The notes beneath the pieces were generated by a model. It was not told where the DNA came from and ran no database searches. It saw nothing but the letters and a program-made list of their open reading frames with translations. From Kosakonia cowanii JCM 10956 = DSM 18146 (GTDB taxonomy: Bacteria; Pseudomonadota; Gammaproteobacteria; Enterobacterales; Enterobacteriaceae): a stretch of 64,000 nt of DNA. The position numbers and the translations under genes are program-made. Shown piece by piece: positions 40,713-51,144 of the stretch. Position 1 is the first letter of the stretch, and the number at the start of each line of letters is the position of its first letter. The stretch lies in assembly GCF_001975225.1 (NCBI RefSeq), contig NZ_CP019445.1, forward strand, positions 2,170,001 to 2,234,000, read 5' to 3'.

Positions 40713-41852
40713 ATGGGCAACTCTGTTTGTCATATCTCAGACGCGATCTCCTATATTGCGTCGGAAAACCTGTGGATCGAAGGTTCAGCGATCCAACAAT
40801 TACACACCACTGCGGCACTGCCGGGTATGACGCGCGTCGTCGGCATGCCGGATCTTCACCCCGGCCGAGGCTACCCGATTGGCGCGGCCTTTTTCTCCAC
40901 CGGGCGCTTCTACCCGGCGCTGGTCGGGAACGATATCGGCTGCGGCATGGCGCTGTGGCAGACCAACATGGTACGGCGCAAATATAACGCCGATAAGGTC
41001 GAAAAACGCCTCAGCGCGCTAGGCGATAGCGCCTCTGCCGACTGGCTGGATGAAGCGGTGCCGGATGCGTGGCAAAACCACCCTTGGCGCGCCGCGTTGG
41101 GATCGATTGGCGGCGGCAACCACTTTGCCGAGCTGCAACAGGTCGATAGCGTGAGCGATGCGGCGCTGTTCGCGCAAAGCGGCCTCGATGAGCAGCGCCT
41201 GCTGTTACTGGCCCACAGCGGTTCACGCGGGCTGGGGCAGCAGATTTTGCGCCGCCACGTCGACGCCTTCTCGCACGCCGGGCTGGTGGAGGGGAGCGAC
41301 GCGGCTCGCCACTATCTTGCCGAGCACGATGACGCGCTTAACTTTGCCCGCATCAACCGGGCGCTGATTGCGCGGCGCATTCTCGATCATCTCAACGCCG
41401 ATGGCGAAGCGCTGCTCGATGTGGCGCATAACTTCGTCGAAGCCTGCACCGTGGGCGGTGAAGCCGGTTGGCTGCATCGCAAAGGGGCGACGCCGGACGG
41501 GCAGGGCCTGGTAGTGATCCCCGGTTCACGCGGCGATCACAGCTGGCTGGTAATGCCGAAAGTGAGCGAGGTGAGCCTCTATTCGCTGGCGCACGGTGCG
41601 GGACGCAAATGGATGCGCACCGAGTGCAAAGGGCGCTTGTCCGGGAAATTCACCCCGGCGCAACTGGCACGCACACCGCTCGGCAGCCGGGTGATTTGCC
41701 GCGATCGGCAGCTGATCTATGAAGAAGCGCCGCAGGCGTATAAATCGGTTGAGAGCGTGCTTGAGTGCCTGGTCGACGCCGATCTGGTGACGCCGGTTGC
41801 GCGCTTGCGCCCGGTGTTAACCCTGAAAGTGAGCGGAGGGGCGGGCGAATGA
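40713..41852 (+). CDS. RNA-splicing/repair ligase RtcB2
   Basis: RtcB-family RNA ligase of the branch encoded next to prfH; such pairs have been shown to rescue and re-ligate ribosomes with a cleaved 16S decoding centre. 379 residues from the second ATG. Manganese-binding motifs are [21 protein letters not shown] and AHSGSRGLG; the guanylylated histidine is in [17 protein letters not shown] (near residue 294). No Shine-Dalgarno is visible before this ATG or the one at 40701, so the start is uncertain. The stop overlaps prfH by four bases (ATGA). Confidence 0.86.
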   Translation: MGNSVCHISDAISYIASENLWIEGSAIQQLHTTAALPGMTRVVGMPDLHPGRGYPIGAAFFSTGRFYPALVGNDIGCGMALWQTNMVRRKYNADKVEKRLSALGDSASADWLDEAVPDAWQNHPWRAALGSIGGGNHFAELQQVDSVSDAALFAQSGLDEQRLLLLAHSGSRGLGQQILRRHVDAFSHAGLVEGSDAARHYLAEHDDALNFARINRALIARRILDHLNADGEALLDVAHNFVEACTVGGEAGWLHRKGATPDGQGLVVIPGSRGDHSWLVMPKVSEVSLYSLAHGAGRKWMRTECKGRLSGKFTPAQLARTPLGSRVICRDRQLIYEEAPQAYKSVESVLECLVDADLVTPVARLRPVLTLKVSGGAGE

Positions 41853-42463
41853 GACTGTTGCAACTCTCCTCCGCGCAGGGGCCTGATGAGTGCTGCCTGG
41901 CAGTGGGTAAAGCGTTAGCGCGGCTGATGGAAGAGGCTGAGGCGCAAAAGGTGTCGCTGGCGGTGATCGAAACGGAAGCGGCGCGCCAGCCGGGCGCCTA
42001 CCGCTCGGTGCTGGTCTCACTCGATGGCGAAAACGCGCAGGCGCTGAGTGCGCGCTGGTGCGGCACGGTGCAGTGGATCTGCCCGAGCCCCTATCGCGCC
42101 AATCATGCACGGAAGAACTGGTTTATCGGCGTGGCGGAGTTTATTCCGCAGACTGCCTTGCAGGATAGCGCCATCCGCTTTGAGACGCTGCGCTCATCCG
42201 GGCCGGGCGGCCAGCACGTGAATAAAACCGATTCCGCCGTGCGCGCCACGCATATTGCCACCGGCATTAGCGTAAAAGTGCAGTCGGAGCGCAGCCAGCA
42301 TGCGAATAAGCGGCTGGCGATGCTGCTGATTTCACACCGGCTGGAGCAGGCGCAGGATGACGAGCGCGCGGCGCTTAAGTCGGAACGCAGGCTGTTTCAT
42401 CATCAGATAGAGCGCGGCAACCCGGTGCGCACCTTTAAGGGGCCAGGGTTTAAGGCGCAGTAA
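41849..42463 (+). CDS. prfH: Peptide chain release factor homologue PrfH
   Basis: A 204-residue release factor lacking the codon-recognition domain; it carries the catalytic GGQ at Gly120-Gln122 ([18 protein letters not shown]). It hydrolyses peptidyl-tRNA on ribosomes damaged at the decoding centre, after which RtcB2 re-joins the rRNA. It is full length: the K-12 gene is truncated at the N-terminus (166 residues). GGAGGG eight bases before the ATG lies within rtcB2. The pair forms a two-gene operon between dinB and pepD. Confidence 0.9.
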   Translation: MRLLQLSSAQGPDECCLAVGKALARLMEEAEAQKVSLAVIETEAARQPGAYRSVLVSLDGENAQALSARWCGTVQWICPSPYRANHARKNWFIGVAEFIPQTALQDSAIRFETLRSSGPGGQHVNKTDSAVRATHIATGISVKVQSERSQHANKRLAMLLISHRLEQAQDDERAALKSERRLFHHQIERGNPVRTFKGPGFKAQ

Positions 42464-42504
42464 AGGAAGGAAAATGTCCGCGCCGGGCGGCGCGGACAGC
42501 AGGC

Positions 42505-43962
42505 TTATTTAGCCGGGATAGATTTCAGCAGTTCGGTCAGCAGGGTCCAGTAGTGGCCCACGCTTTCGATATGCACTTGCTCATCCGGCGAGTGCGGGCC
42601 GGTAATGGTCGGCCCAATCGACACCATATCCATCTCCGGATAGGGTTTTTTGAACAGACCACACTCCAGACCGGCGTGGATAATCTGAATGTTCGGCATC
42701 TTGTTGAACAGACGCTGATAGGTTTCACGCACCAGCGCCATCACCGGCGACTGGGCATCCGGCTGCCAGCCCGGGTAGCCGCCCTTCGGCGCAGTTTTCG
42801 CACCGGCCAGCGCACCCAGCGATTCCAGCATGCTTACCACGTAATCTTTACCGCTATCGATCAGCGAGCGGATCAGGCAGATGATCTCAGCGCTGTCATC
42901 CTGCAACGTGACCACGCCGACGTTCAGCGAGGTTTCCACCACGCCTTTGGCGACGTCGGAGTTGCGGATCACGCCGTTCGGCGTGGCGTTCAGCAGGCGA
43001 ACAAACGCATCGCGCGACTGCGCGGTCAGCGCCGCTTTGTCGCTGCTTACGCTATCGACCAGCACCACCAGATTCTTCTCTTTCGCTTCCAGCTCGTTTT
43101 TCAGGATCGCCTGGTACTCATCCGCCAGGGTTTTCAGCTGTGCGGCTTTATCCGCCGGCAGGGCGATCACGGCGAACGCTTCGCGCGGAATGGCGTTACG
43201 CAGCGTACCGCCGGTGAAGTCGAGCAGACGCAGATCCAGCTCAGCAGCATGAGCCGCCAGGAAGCGCGCCAGCAGTTTGTTGGCGTTGCCCAGACCTAAA
43301 TGGATATCGGCGCCGGAGTGGCCGCCTTTCAGCCCTTTCAGCGTCAGTTTGACGGTTTCAAAACCGGCAGGCACCGCTTCGCGGGTCAGGGGCAGGGTAG
43401 TGATGAAATCGATACCGCCCGCGCAGCCCATATAGATCTCACCCTCTTCTTCAGAGTCGGTGTTGATCAGGATATCCGCCTGCAGCCAGTTCGCCTGTAA
43501 GCCGAATGCGCCATCCATGCCCGCTTCTTCAGTCATGGTCAGCAGCACTTCCAGCGGACCGTGTTGCACGGTGGAGTCTGCCAGCACCGCCAGCGCAGAG
43601 GCCATACCGATGCCGTTATCCGCGCCAAGCGTGGTGCCGCGCGCTTTCACCCACTCGCCGTCAACATAGGGGCGAATCGGGTCTTTGGTGAAGTCGTGTT
43701 CTGTGTCGTTGTTCTTCTGCGGCACCATATCGAGGTGCGCCTGCAGCACGACCGGCTTGCGGTTTTCCATCCCGGCCGTGGCCGGTTTGCGGATCAGGAT
43801 ATTGCCCACCTGGTCGCGCTCTGCGTGCAGGCCTTGCTCTTTCGCCCAGCCCATAATGTGTTCGGCGAGCTGTTCTTCATGGTAAGACGGGTGCGGAATA
43901 GAGCAGATTTTGGCAAAAATATCCCACAGCGGCTGCGGAGATAGTTGAGACAGTTCAGACAC
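42505..43962 (-). CDS. pepD: Cytosolic non-specific dipeptidase PepD
   Basis: M20 metallopeptidase cleaving dipeptides such as L-carnosine, cytoplasmic, two zinc ions. It has 485 residues, the same as E. coli. Zinc-binding motifs VLQAHLDMVPQ (His/Asp), TTLGADNGIGMASALA, TEEAGMDGAFGL (Glu-Glu) and IHAGLECGLF are visible; the C-terminal GPHSPDEQVHIESVGHYW carries the last histidine. The start is GTG at 43962 with AAGGAG eight bases upstream; a longer ORF from 44124 lacks such a site. Confidence 0.94.
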   Translation of the reverse strand: MSELSQLSPQPLWDIFAKICSIPHPSYHEEQLAEHIMGWAKEQGLHAERDQVGNILIRKPATAGMENRKPVVLQAHLDMVPQKNNDTEHDFTKDPIRPYVDGEWVKARGTTLGADNGIGMASALAVLADSTVQHGPLEVLLTMTEEAGMDGAFGLQANWLQADILINTDSEEEGEIYMGCAGGIDFITTLPLTREAVPAGFETVKLTLKGLKGGHSGADIHLGLGNANKLLARFLAAHAAELDLRLLDFTGGTLRNAIPREAFAVIALPADKAAQLKTLADEYQAILKNELEAKEKNLVVLVDSVSSDKAALTAQSRDAFVRLLNATPNGVIRNSDVAKGVVETSLNVGVVTLQDDSAEIICLIRSLIDSGKDYVVSMLESLGALAGAKTAPKGGYPGWQPDAQSPVMALVRETYQRLFNKMPNIQIIHAGLECGLFKKPYPEMDMVSIGPTITGPHSPDEQVHIESVGHYWTLLTELLKSIPAK

Positions 43963-44218
43963 GATGAGTCTCCTTAAAAGCGCCTGCGAACAGGTTGCGT
44001 GCAGGTCGCGGGTTAGATAAACGAATCGCAAGACCCTCTTGCGAGATGCGGTTGAGAATACCACTTTATGGCGACAGCGCGAGCACGGGATTGGGGAAAA
44101 AGCGGCGGCGATGCCGGGTAACACTGGTTTTTAGCGCGTCAGATCTCTATAATCTCGCGCAACCTATTTCCCCCTCGAACACTTTTTAAGCCGTAAAACA
44201 CAGGCTGGGACACTTCAC

Positions 44219-44677
44219 ATGAGCGAAAAATACGTCGTCACCTGGGACATGTTGCAGATTCACGCCCGCAAACTTGCTGCCCGTTTAATGCCTTCAGAAC
44301 AGTGGAAAGGCATTATCGCCGTAAGCCGTGGCGGTCTGGTTCCAGGCGCGCTGCTGGCGCGTGAACTGGGCATTCGTCATGTCGATACCGTTTGTATCTC
44401 CAGCTATGACCACGACAACCAGCGCGAACTGAAAGTACTGAAGCGCGCGGAAGGCGACGGCGAAGGCTTTATCGTGATTGACGATCTGGTGGATACCGGC
44501 GGCACCGCCGTAGCGATCCGCGAAATGTACCCGAAAGCACATTTTGTCACTATCTTCGCCAAGCCGGCCGGTCGCCCGCTGGTGAATGATTATGTGATTG
44601 ATATCCCGCAGGATACCTGGATTGAGCAGCCGTGGGATATGGGCGTAGCCTTCGTTCCGCCAATCAGCGGCCGTTAA
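44219..44677 (+). CDS. gpt: Xanthine-guanine phosphoribosyltransferase
   Basis: Salvages guanine and xanthine to GMP and XMP with PRPP. It has 152 residues, almost identical to E. coli Gpt. The PRPP motif is [13 protein letters not shown] (near residues 86-98) and the 5'-phosphate-binding [15 protein letters not shown] precedes it. It is divergent from pepD across 256 bases, as in E. coli. Confidence 0.96.
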   Translation: MSEKYVVTWDMLQIHARKLAARLMPSEQWKGIIAVSRGGLVPGALLARELGIRHVDTVCISSYDHDNQRELKVLKRAEGDGEGFIVIDDLVDTGGTAVAIREMYPKAHFVTIFAKPAGRPLVNDYVIDIPQDTWIEQPWDMGVAFVPPISGR

Positions 44678-44777
44678 TCCCCCCTGTTGTACACGCGCCC
44701 GGTTCTGCCGGGCGTTGTTCTTTTTGGCGCGTCACGGGTTACAATGCCCTCCGGTGAATTTTAAGGAGCTGCGCGCC

Positions 44778-46022
44778 ATGTCCCAGTCAAATCTTAGCGA
44801 AACGCTGTTCAAACCCCGCTTTAAATACCCTGAGACCTCGACGCTGGTGCGCCGCTTTAACCCTGGCGTGCAGCCGCCCGTGCAGTCCGCGCTGGATGGC
44901 AAAAACGTGCCGCAGTGGTACCGGATGATCAACCGGCTGATGTGGATCTGGCGCGGCATCGACGCGCGCGAGATCCTTGAAGTGCAGGCGCGCATTGTGA
45001 TGAGCCAGGCCGAGCGCACCGACGCGGAACTGCTCGATACGGTGGTCGGCTACCGCAACGGCAACTGGATCTACGAATGGTCCGCGCAGGCGATGAGCTG
45101 GCAGCAAAAAGCGATGCAGGAGACGGACAGTGCGCTGAGCGGCCGCCACTGGCTGCACGCCTCTAACCTCTATAGCATCGCCGCCTATCCTCACATCAAA
45201 GGCGATAGCCTGGCCGAACAGGCGCAGGCGCTGGCCAACCGCGCCTATGAAGAGGCCGCGCAGCGCCTGCCGGGCAGCATTAAAGAGCTGGAGTTCGCCA
45301 TTCCCGGCGGCGCGCCGGTCACCGGCTTTCTGCATATGCCGGAAGGCGAAGGCCCCTTCCCGACGGTGCTGATGTGTGGCGGGCTTGATGGCCTGCAGAT
45401 CGATTACTACACCCTTTATGAGCGCTACCTGGCCCCGAAAGGCATTGCCATGCTGACGCTCGATATGCCCTCGGTGGGCTTCTCCAGCAAATGGAAGCTG
45501 ACCCAGGACTCCAGCCTGCTGCATCAGCATGCGCTCCAGGCATTGCCCAACATTCCGTGGATTGACCACACCCGCGTGGCGGCATTTGGTTTCCGCTTTG
45601 GTGCCAACGTGGCGGTGCGGCTGGCCTATCTTGAAGCGTCGCGCCTGAAAGCGGTGGCCTGCCTCGGGCCGGTGGTGCATTCCCTGCTTAGCGAGCCGCT
45701 GCGTCAGGGCGATGTGCCGGAGATGTATCTGGACGTGCTCGCCAGCCGTTTAGGCATGCATGACGCTTCCGATGAGGCGCTGCGCGTTGAACTTAACCGC
45801 TATTCATTAAAAACGCAGGGGTTACTCGGCCGCCGCTGCCCTACGCCGATGCTCTCCGGTTTCTGGCAAAACGATCCCTTCAGCCCGGAGGCGGAGTCGC
45901 GCTTAATCACCTCTTCATCCAGTAATGGAAAGCTGCTCGACATCCCGTTTAACCCGGTTTATCGCAATTTTGACGCTGCGCTCAGGAAGATTGTTGACTG
46001 GATCAACCATCAGTTCGGTTAA
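44778..46022 (+). CDS. frsA: Fermentation-respiration switch protein FrsA
   Basis: Alpha/beta-hydrolase-fold protein reported to bind the unphosphorylated form of EIIA-Glc and to influence the choice between fermentation and respiration. It has 414 residues, as in E. coli. An N-terminal helical part is followed by the hydrolase domain (about 165-400, [52 protein letters not shown]). The usual nucleophile serine position is replaced in this family (GFRFGA), so enzymatic activity is doubtful. AAGGAG precedes the ATG. Confidence 0.94.
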   Translation: MSQSNLSETLFKPRFKYPETSTLVRRFNPGVQPPVQSALDGKNVPQWYRMINRLMWIWRGIDAREILEVQARIVMSQAERTDAELLDTVVGYRNGNWIYEWSAQAMSWQQKAMQETDSALSGRHWLHASNLYSIAAYPHIKGDSLAEQAQALANRAYEEAAQRLPGSIKELEFAIPGGAPVTGFLHMPEGEGPFPTVLMCGGLDGLQIDYYTLYERYLAPKGIAMLTLDMPSVGFSSKWKLTQDSSLLHQHALQALPNIPWIDHTRVAAFGFRFGANVAVRLAYLEASRLKAVACLGPVVHSLLSEPLRQGDVPEMYLDVLASRLGMHDASDEALRVELNRYSLKTQGLLGRRCPTPMLSGFWQNDPFSPEAESRLITSSSSNGKLLDIPFNPVYRNFDAALRKIVDWINHQFG

Positions 46023-46079
46023 TACTTTGAGAATTTCCATTGATTTGGTAAAACAGTTGCATCACAAAAGGAGATCGCA

Positions 46080-46478
46080 ATGACGTTACCAAGTGGACAT
46101 CCGAGAAGCAGGTTGATTAAAAAGTTTACTGCGCTAGGACCTTATATCCGCGAAGAGCAGTGCGAAGAAAACCGTTTTTTCTTTGATTGCCTGGCAGTTT
46201 GCGTGAATGTGAAACCCGCGCCGGAAAAACGCGAGTTTTGGGGATGGTGGATGGAAATGGAAGCGCAGGAGAAGCGCTTTACCTATCGCTACCACTTTGG
46301 GCTCTTCGACAAAGAGGGGCACTGGAAACCCACCGCCATTAAAGACCAGGAAGTGGTCGACCGTCTGGAAAAAACGCTGCGCGACTTCCACGAGCGCGCG
46401 CGTACGCTGTTAGCCTCCCTTGAGCTGAAGCTTGAACCTGCCGATGACTTCAAAGAGAAGTTAAAACTCCCCGCATAA
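46080..46478 (+). CDS. crl: Sigma factor-binding protein Crl
   Basis: Binds RpoS and aids formation of the sigma-S holoenzyme, thereby raising curli and stationary-phase gene expression. It has 132 residues, one shorter than E. coli. The compact alpha/beta fold with [26 protein letters not shown] and the C-terminal helix is conserved. AAAGGAG lies before the ATG. Confidence 0.95.
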   Translation: MTLPSGHPRSRLIKKFTALGPYIREEQCEENRFFFDCLAVCVNVKPAPEKREFWGWWMEMEAQEKRFTYRYHFGLFDKEGHWKPTAIKDQEVVDRLEKTLRDFHERARTLLASLELKLEPADDFKEKLKLPA

Positions 46479-46493
46479 CGCCCCCGATAAAAA

Positions 46494-46523
46494 ATGCCCG
46501 GCTGCTCTTCGCACGCCGGGCAT
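46494..46523. terminator. Hairpin between crl and phoE
   Basis: ATGCCCGGC/GCCGGGCAT with a 12-base loop. T tract is on the minus strand, so it acts as a second terminator for phoE or a bidirectional one. Confidence 0.6.
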
Positions 46524-46563
46524 GAACAGGCACTGGCCTGCTTTCTCCCATCAGACGGGAAAA

Positions 46564-46587
46564 AAATGCCCTCAACCGAGGGCATTT
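46564..46587 (-). terminator. phoE terminator
   Basis: AAATGCCCTC/GAGGGCATTT perfect 10-bp stem with loop AACC. On the minus strand it is followed by TTTTTTCCC, 25 bases after the phoE stop. Confidence 0.88.
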
Positions 46588-46612
46588 CATATAACGAGGG
46601 TCACTACAGGGT

Positions 46613-47686
46613 TTAGAACTGGTAGGTCACGCCAACAGCAACGATGTCGTCGTCAGCAATGCCCAGTTTGTTGTCGTCTTTGATCTGGTTGATTTTGTAA
46701 TCGACCATCGCCGAGAAGTTTTTGTTGAAGTAGTAAGTGGCGCCAACGTCGATGTAGTTCACCAGATCTTCGTCGCCGATACCGTTTTCCATATCTTTGC
46801 CTTTGGTCAGCACGTAGCCCACGGACGGACGCAGGCCGAAGTCGAACTGGTACTGCGCGACGGCTTCAAAGTTCTGTGCTTTGTTGGCAAAGCCCAGCGA
46901 AGAGGAGACCGGCGTCATGTTGTATGAGACGGAGTAGAAGGTCGCCAGGTAGACGTTGTTAGCATCATATTTCACGCCGGTCGCCCAGGCTTCTGCATTC
47001 TGACCACGGCCCAGCGCCAGCGCGGTGTTCTGCGCGTTAGTACGGTCAGAGTTGGCGTAAGCACCAATAATCGTGACCGGGCTGCCGCCGAAATCGTAGG
47101 CCAGAGAGGTGCCCCAGCCGTCGCCGTTCTGCTTGATAATGCTGTTACGGCCGTTTTCGTTTTTACCCTGGTATTGCAGGGTCATGTCCAGGCCATCCAC
47201 CATGCCGAAGAAGTCGGTGTTGCGGTAGGTCGCCACGCCAGTGGTGCGCTTGGTCATAAAGTTATCGGTACGGGCCAGCGAGTCGCCGCCGAACTCCGGG
47301 AACATATCGGTCACGGAAGCCACGTCGTAGAGCACGCCGAGGTTACGACCGTAATCGATAGAACCAAAATCTTTGATTTTCAGGCCAGCAAAGGCCAGAC
47401 GGGTTTTCTGGCCCGAGGTGGTTTCGTCGTTGTTACCGGCGAATTCAGATTCCCAACGGCCGAAACCGGTCAGCTGGTCGTTAATCTGGGTTTCACCTTT
47501 GAAGCCGAAACGCACGTAGGTTTTGTCACCGTCGTTGCTGTTGTCATCACTGAAGTAGTGCATGGCTTTCACTTTGCCGTACACGTCCAGTTTGTTGCCA
47601 TTCTTGTTATAGACTTCCGCCGCGTGAACAGAAGAAGCCGATGCAACAACGCCCAGTACCATTAATGCCAGAGTGCTCTTTTTCAT
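46613..47686 (-). CDS. phoE: Outer membrane phosphoporin PhoE
   Basis: Trimeric general porin with anion preference, made under phosphate limitation. It has 357 residues (351 in E. coli). A signal peptide [22 protein letters not shown] is followed by the mature start [17 protein letters not shown]; loop 3 contains the PEFGGDSL motif; the last residue is Phe (GVTYQF), needed for Bam recognition. Loops around 165-170 and 205-235 are longer than in K-12. Position between crl and proB and the upstream pho box identify it as PhoE rather than OmpC or OmpF. Confidence 0.92.
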   Translation of the reverse strand: MKKSTLALMVLGVVASASSVHAAEVYNKNGNKLDVYGKVKAMHYFSDDNSNDGDKTYVRFGFKGETQINDQLTGFGRWESEFAGNNDETTSGQKTRLAFAGLKIKDFGSIDYGRNLGVLYDVASVTDMFPEFGGDSLARTDNFMTKRTTGVATYRNTDFFGMVDGLDMTLQYQGKNENGRNSIIKQNGDGWGTSLAYDFGGSPVTIIGAYANSDRTNAQNTALALGRGQNAEAWATGVKYDANNVYLATFYSVSYNMTPVSSSLGFANKAQNFEAVAQYQFDFGLRPSVGYVLTKGKDMENGIGDEDLVNYIDVGATYYFNKNFSAMVDYKINQIKDDNKLGIADDDIVAVGVTYQF

Positions 47687-47768
47687 TTTGAATTCCTGAT
47701 TAAACTAACGCGCCACTATTCGCTGGGCTCTCGCCCCGTGAAAAACAGGAAGGGTTGTAACGCTCTGA

Positions 47769-47787
47769 AATGAAACATTTATGACAA
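47769..47787 (-). promoter_or_regulatory. Pho box upstream of phoE
   Basis: On the minus strand TTGTCATAAATGTTTCATT agrees with CTGTCATAAATCTGTCATT at 16 of 19 positions. It sits 83 bases before the phoE start, where PhoB would activate. Confidence 0.85.
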
Positions 47788-47980
47788 AGTAAGAGTAATT
47801 TGAAAAAGTTATGTTTTTTTGTGTTTGCCATAAAATTGTCAAACTCTGCCGCTACGCTTGCTGATCCCGCGCAACAAAAAAGTGGTCGATTCACGCTGGC
47901 GGTTGGCAAGCGCGCTCACTCCTGTTACAACGTCTGATTACTAATAAACTTCTTATTTTTTCTAAAAACGGCAGAGAATC

Positions 47981-49084
47981 ATGAGTGACAGCCAGACGCT
48001 GGTGGTAAAACTCGGCACCAGTGTTTTAACAGGCGGTTCCCGTCGCCTGAACCGCGCCCATATTGTGGAGCTGGTGCGCCAGTGTGCGCAGCAGCACGCC
48101 GCCGGGCATCGCATAGTAATCGTTACTTCCGGCGCTATCGCCGCCGGGCGTGAGCACCTGGGCTACCCGGAACTGCCCGCCACCATCGCCTCAAAACAGT
48201 TGCTGGCAGCTGTCGGCCAGAGCCGTTTGATTCAGCTCTGGGAGCAGCTCTTCTCCATTTACGGTATTCATATTGGTCAGATGTTGCTGACCCGTGCCGA
48301 TATGGAAGACCGCGAGCGCTTCCTCAACGCCCGCGACACGCTGCGCGCGCTGCTTGATAACAACATCGTGCCGGTGATTAACGAGAACGACGCCGTGGCG
48401 ACCACGGAGATTAAAGTTGGCGATAACGATAACCTCTCGGCGCTGGCGGCGATTCTGGCCGGAGCCGATAAGCTGCTTTTGCTTACCGATCAACAGGGGT
48501 TGTTTACCGCCGATCCGCGCAACAACCCGCAGGCGGAGCTGATTAAAGATGTCTACGGCATTGATGACGCGCTGCGCGCTATTGCGGGTGACAGCGTTTC
48601 CGGCCTCGGCACCGGCGGCATGGGCACCAAGTTACAGGCTGCCGACGTTGCCTGCCGCGCCGGTATCGAGACGATTATTGCCGCAGGCGGCAAGCCCGGC
48701 GTAATTGCCGATGTGGTGAGCGGCACGCCGGTCGGCACACGTTTTCATGCTCAGACTTCGCCGCTGGAGAACCGTAAACGCTGGATCTTCGGCGCACCGC
48801 CTGCTGGGGAGATCTCCGTTGATGAAGGGGCGACCGCCGCTATTCTTGAGCGCGGCAGTTCGCTGCTGCCGAAAGGGATTAAAAGCGTGACAGGCAACTT
48901 CTCCCGTGGGGAAGTGATCCGCATTTGTAATCTGCAGGGGCGCGATATCGCCCACGGCGTAAGCCGTTACAACAGCGATGCGCTGCGCCGGATTGCCGGC
49001 CACCACTCGCAGCAGATTGATGAGATTCTGGGCTATGAGTATGGCCCTGTCGCGGTGCACCGCGACGATATGATCACCCGTTAA
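47981..49084 (+). CDS. proB: Glutamate 5-kinase
   Basis: Phosphorylates L-glutamate to gamma-glutamyl phosphate, the first and proline-inhibited step of proline synthesis. It has 367 residues, the E. coli length. Amino-acid kinase domain (1-250, [50 protein letters not shown]) and C-terminal PUA domain (about 275-360, [23 protein letters not shown]). proA follows after 11 bases. Confidence 0.97.
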   Translation: MSDSQTLVVKLGTSVLTGGSRRLNRAHIVELVRQCAQQHAAGHRIVIVTSGAIAAGREHLGYPELPATIASKQLLAAVGQSRLIQLWEQLFSIYGIHIGQMLLTRADMEDRERFLNARDTLRALLDNNIVPVINENDAVATTEIKVGDNDNLSALAAILAGADKLLLLTDQQGLFTADPRNNPQAELIKDVYGIDDALRAIAGDSVSGLGTGGMGTKLQAADVACRAGIETIIAAGGKPGVIADVVSGTPVGTRFHAQTSPLENRKRWIFGAPPAGEISVDEGATAAILERGSSLLPKGIKSVTGNFSRGEVIRICNLQGRDIAHGVSRYNSDALRRIAGHHSQQIDEILGYEYGPVAVHRDDMITR

Positions 49085-49095
49085 GGAGCAGAGGT

Positions 49096-50349
49096 ATGCT
49101 GGAACAGATGGGCATCGCGGCGAAAGCTGCGTCGTACAAGCTGGCGTTGCTCACAAGCCAGGAAAAAAACCGCGTGCTGGAGAAGATTGCCGACTATTTA
49201 GAGGCGCAGTCCGAGGCGATTTTGCTGGCTAACGAGCAGGATCTGCAGGAAGCGCGTGGCAACGGCCTTAGCGAGGCGCTGCTCGACCGCCTGGCGCTCA
49301 ACCCGGCGCGCTTAAAAAGCATTGCCGACGATGTGCGCCAGGTTTGCAAACTTGCCGATCCGGTCGGTCAGGTGATTGACGGCGGCGTGCTGGACAGCGG
49401 GCTGCGCATCGAGCGCCGCCGCGTGCCGCTCGGCGTGATTGGCGTGATTTATGAAGCGCGCCCGAACGTCACTGTGGATGTCGCCTCTCTGTGCCTGAAA
49501 ACCGGCAACGCCGCGATCCTGCGCGGCGGGAAAGAGACCTGGCGCACCAACGCCGCGACGGTGAAAGTGATTCAGCAGGCGCTGGAGGAGTGCGGTTTAC
49601 CGGCGGGCGCTGTACAGGCGATTGAGAGCCCGGATCGCGCGCTGGTCAACGAGATGCTGCGCATGGATAAGTACATCGACATGCTGATCCCGCGCGGCGG
49701 GGCAGGGCTGCATAAGCTCTGCCGCGAGCAGTCAACGATCCCGGTTATTACTGGCGGTATCGGCGTCTGCCATATTCTGGTCGACGAGACGGCAGAGATC
49801 GCCCCGGCGCTGAAGATTATCGTCAACGCTAAAACCCAGCGCCCGAGCACCTGTAACACCGTTGAGACGCTGCTGGTGCATCAGGGCATTGCCAGCACCT
49901 TTTTACCGGCGCTCAGCCAACAGATGGCGGAGAGCGGCGTGACGCTGCATGCGGACGAGCAGTCGCTCGCCCTGTTGCAAAGCGGCCCGGCGAAGGTTGA
50001 AGCGGTAAAGGCGGAGCAGTATGACGATGAGTTTCTGTCGCTGGATCTGAATGTGAAGATCGTCGCCGATCTCGATGATGCGATCGATCATATTCGCCAG
50101 CATGGCACGCAGCACTCCGATGCGATCCTCACCCGCACCCTGCGCAACGCCAACCGCTTTATCAACGAGGTCGACTCCTCAGCGGTGTATGTGAACGCCT
50201 CGACGCGCTTTACCGACGGCGGCCAGTTTGGCCTCGGCGCGGAAGTGGCGGTCAGCACGCAGAAGCTGCACGCGCGCGGCCCGATGGGCCTCGAAGCACT
50301 GACCACCTATAAGTGGATCGGTTTTGGCGACGATACCATTCGTGCGTAA
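49096..50349 (+). CDS. proA: Glutamate-5-semialdehyde dehydrogenase
   Basis: Reduces gamma-glutamyl phosphate to glutamate semialdehyde with NADPH, second step of proline synthesis. It has 417 residues. Aldehyde-dehydrogenase-like fold: [33 protein letters not shown], the catalytic cysteine in [17 protein letters not shown], and the C-terminal [41 protein letters not shown] precedes the ATG. The thrW tRNA gene follows, as in E. coli. Confidence 0.97.
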   Translation: MLEQMGIAAKAASYKLALLTSQEKNRVLEKIADYLEAQSEAILLANEQDLQEARGNGLSEALLDRLALNPARLKSIADDVRQVCKLADPVGQVIDGGVLDSGLRIERRRVPLGVIGVIYEARPNVTVDVASLCLKTGNAAILRGGKETWRTNAATVKVIQQALEECGLPAGAVQAIESPDRALVNEMLRMDKYIDMLIPRGGAGLHKLCREQSTIPVITGGIGVCHILVDETAEIAPALKIIVNAKTQRPSTCNTVETLLVHQGIASTFLPALSQQMAESGVTLHADEQSLALLQSGPAKVEAVKAEQYDDEFLSLDLNVKIVADLDDAIDHIRQHGTQHSDAILTRTLRNANRFINEVDSSAVYVNASTRFTDGGQFGLGAEVAVSTQKLHARGPMGLEALTTYKWIGFGDDTIRA

Positions 50350-50356
50350 ATAAAGT

Positions 50357-50409
50357 CGGGTGATGCAAAAGTAGCCGTTTGATTCACAAGGGCATTGACG
50401 CATCACCCG
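50357..50409 (+). terminator. proBA terminator hairpin
   Basis: CGGGTGATGC (50357-50366) pairs perfectly with GCATCACCCG (50400-50409) around a 33-base loop; CTTAGTTTT follows. Confidence 0.65.
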
Positions 50410-50460
50410 CTTAGTTTTAACCTTCTAACCCGTGATTCACGCTCGTGAACACCTCGCAGG

Positions 50461-50536
50461 GCCGATATAGCTCAGTTGGTAGAGCAGCGCATTCGTAATG
50501 CGAAGGTCGTAGGTTCGACTCCTATTATCGGCACCA
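50461..50536 (+). tRNA. thrW: tRNA-Thr(CGT)
   Basis: A 76-base cloverleaf with encoded CCA: GCCGATA/TATCGGC acceptor stem, D-loop AGTTGGTAGA, anticodon CGT at 50494-50496, GGTTCGACTCC T-arm. It corresponds to E. coli thrW, the integration site of CP4-6 and of other islands. The downstream region here is accessory. Confidence 0.97.
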
Positions 50537-50913
50537 GTCACTTCAATAAGTTACGCCTCATTAGTACCTTTCTCATTTTCGCTGTGGTACAAATTTGTGA
50601 CACAATCACCAAAGGATTGAGTCGATTTTTTCGCATGCTCAGTCCGGTAATTAGGTGCCAATTGCGCACAGCGACCGACCATTTCGGGATATTCCCTGCC
50701 GCTTATTTCCTTTGTACGGCAACTCACCACAGCTCCGGTACCGACTCTTCGCAATACTGTTGAATGTCATTACATAGCCATGTGAAGAGCATATACATAT
50801 GCCAACCCTATACACATGTATTGAGCTTGCATATACTTGGCATATGTACACGCCCGGTACCTGGACAGCGTTCCAGATATGTCCCACATATCCATAATAT
50901 TCGGGAGAGAATT
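50537..50913. other. Island start: gap between thrW and vapB
   Basis: 377 bases with no gene I can support. A 67-codon minus-strand frame (50551-50754, ending NLYHSENEKGTNEA) could be a remnant of a gene lost after integration next to the tRNA, but I recognise no family. Base composition is more AT-rich than the proBA genes. The right part holds the vapBC control region listed next. Confidence 0.35.
50789..50848 (+). promoter_or_regulatory. Candidate vapBC operator
   Basis: GCATATACATATGC (50789-50802) is an inverted repeat with perfect arms; GCATATAC recurs at 50829-50836 and is followed by GGCATATG. The repeats are 40 bases apart, about 80-120 bases before vapB. VapB with VapC would be expected to bind such palindromes for autoregulation. 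Confidence 0.5.
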
Positions 50914-51144
50914 ATGAGAACCGTATCTATTTTCAAAAACGGCAACAATCGTGCCATACGCCTGCCCCGCGATCTGGATTTTGAAGGGGTGAGTGAACTG
51001 GAGATCATTCGTGAAGGGGACAGCATCATCCTGCGTCCCGTGCGCCCCACTTGGGGCTCTTTCTCTCAACTTGAGAAGGCCGATCCGGACTTTATGGCGG
51101 AGCGTGAGGACGTTGTCACCGATGAAGGACGATTTGATCTGTGA
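50914..51144 (+). CDS. vapB: Antitoxin VapB (AbrB/MraZ-type)
   Basis: A 76-residue DNA-binding antitoxin. The SpoVT/AbrB domain is at about 1-48 (RTVSIFKNGNNRAIRLPRDLDFEGVSELEI), with the acidic C-terminal tail that plugs the toxin (SFSQLEKADPDFMAEREDVV). TCGGGAGAG precedes the ATG. Its stop overlaps the vapC GTG by four bases (GTGA), so the toxin is translationally coupled. Confidence 0.9.
   Translation: MRTVSIFKNGNNRAIRLPRDLDFEGVSELEIIREGDSIILRPVRPTWGSFSQLEKADPDFMAEREDVVTDEGRFDL

Noticed and set aside
40658..40987. Overlapping frame at the start of rtcB2, suggesting a frameshift
   Set aside because: The rtcB2 frame from 40713 contains the complete family N-terminus ([20 protein letters not shown]), so no frameshift is needed.
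50551..50754. 67-codon minus-strand ORF next to thrW, possibly integrase remnant
   Set aside because: No integrase motif (Arg-His-Arg-Tyr) can be seen and no family is recognised; kept only as a remark on the gap.
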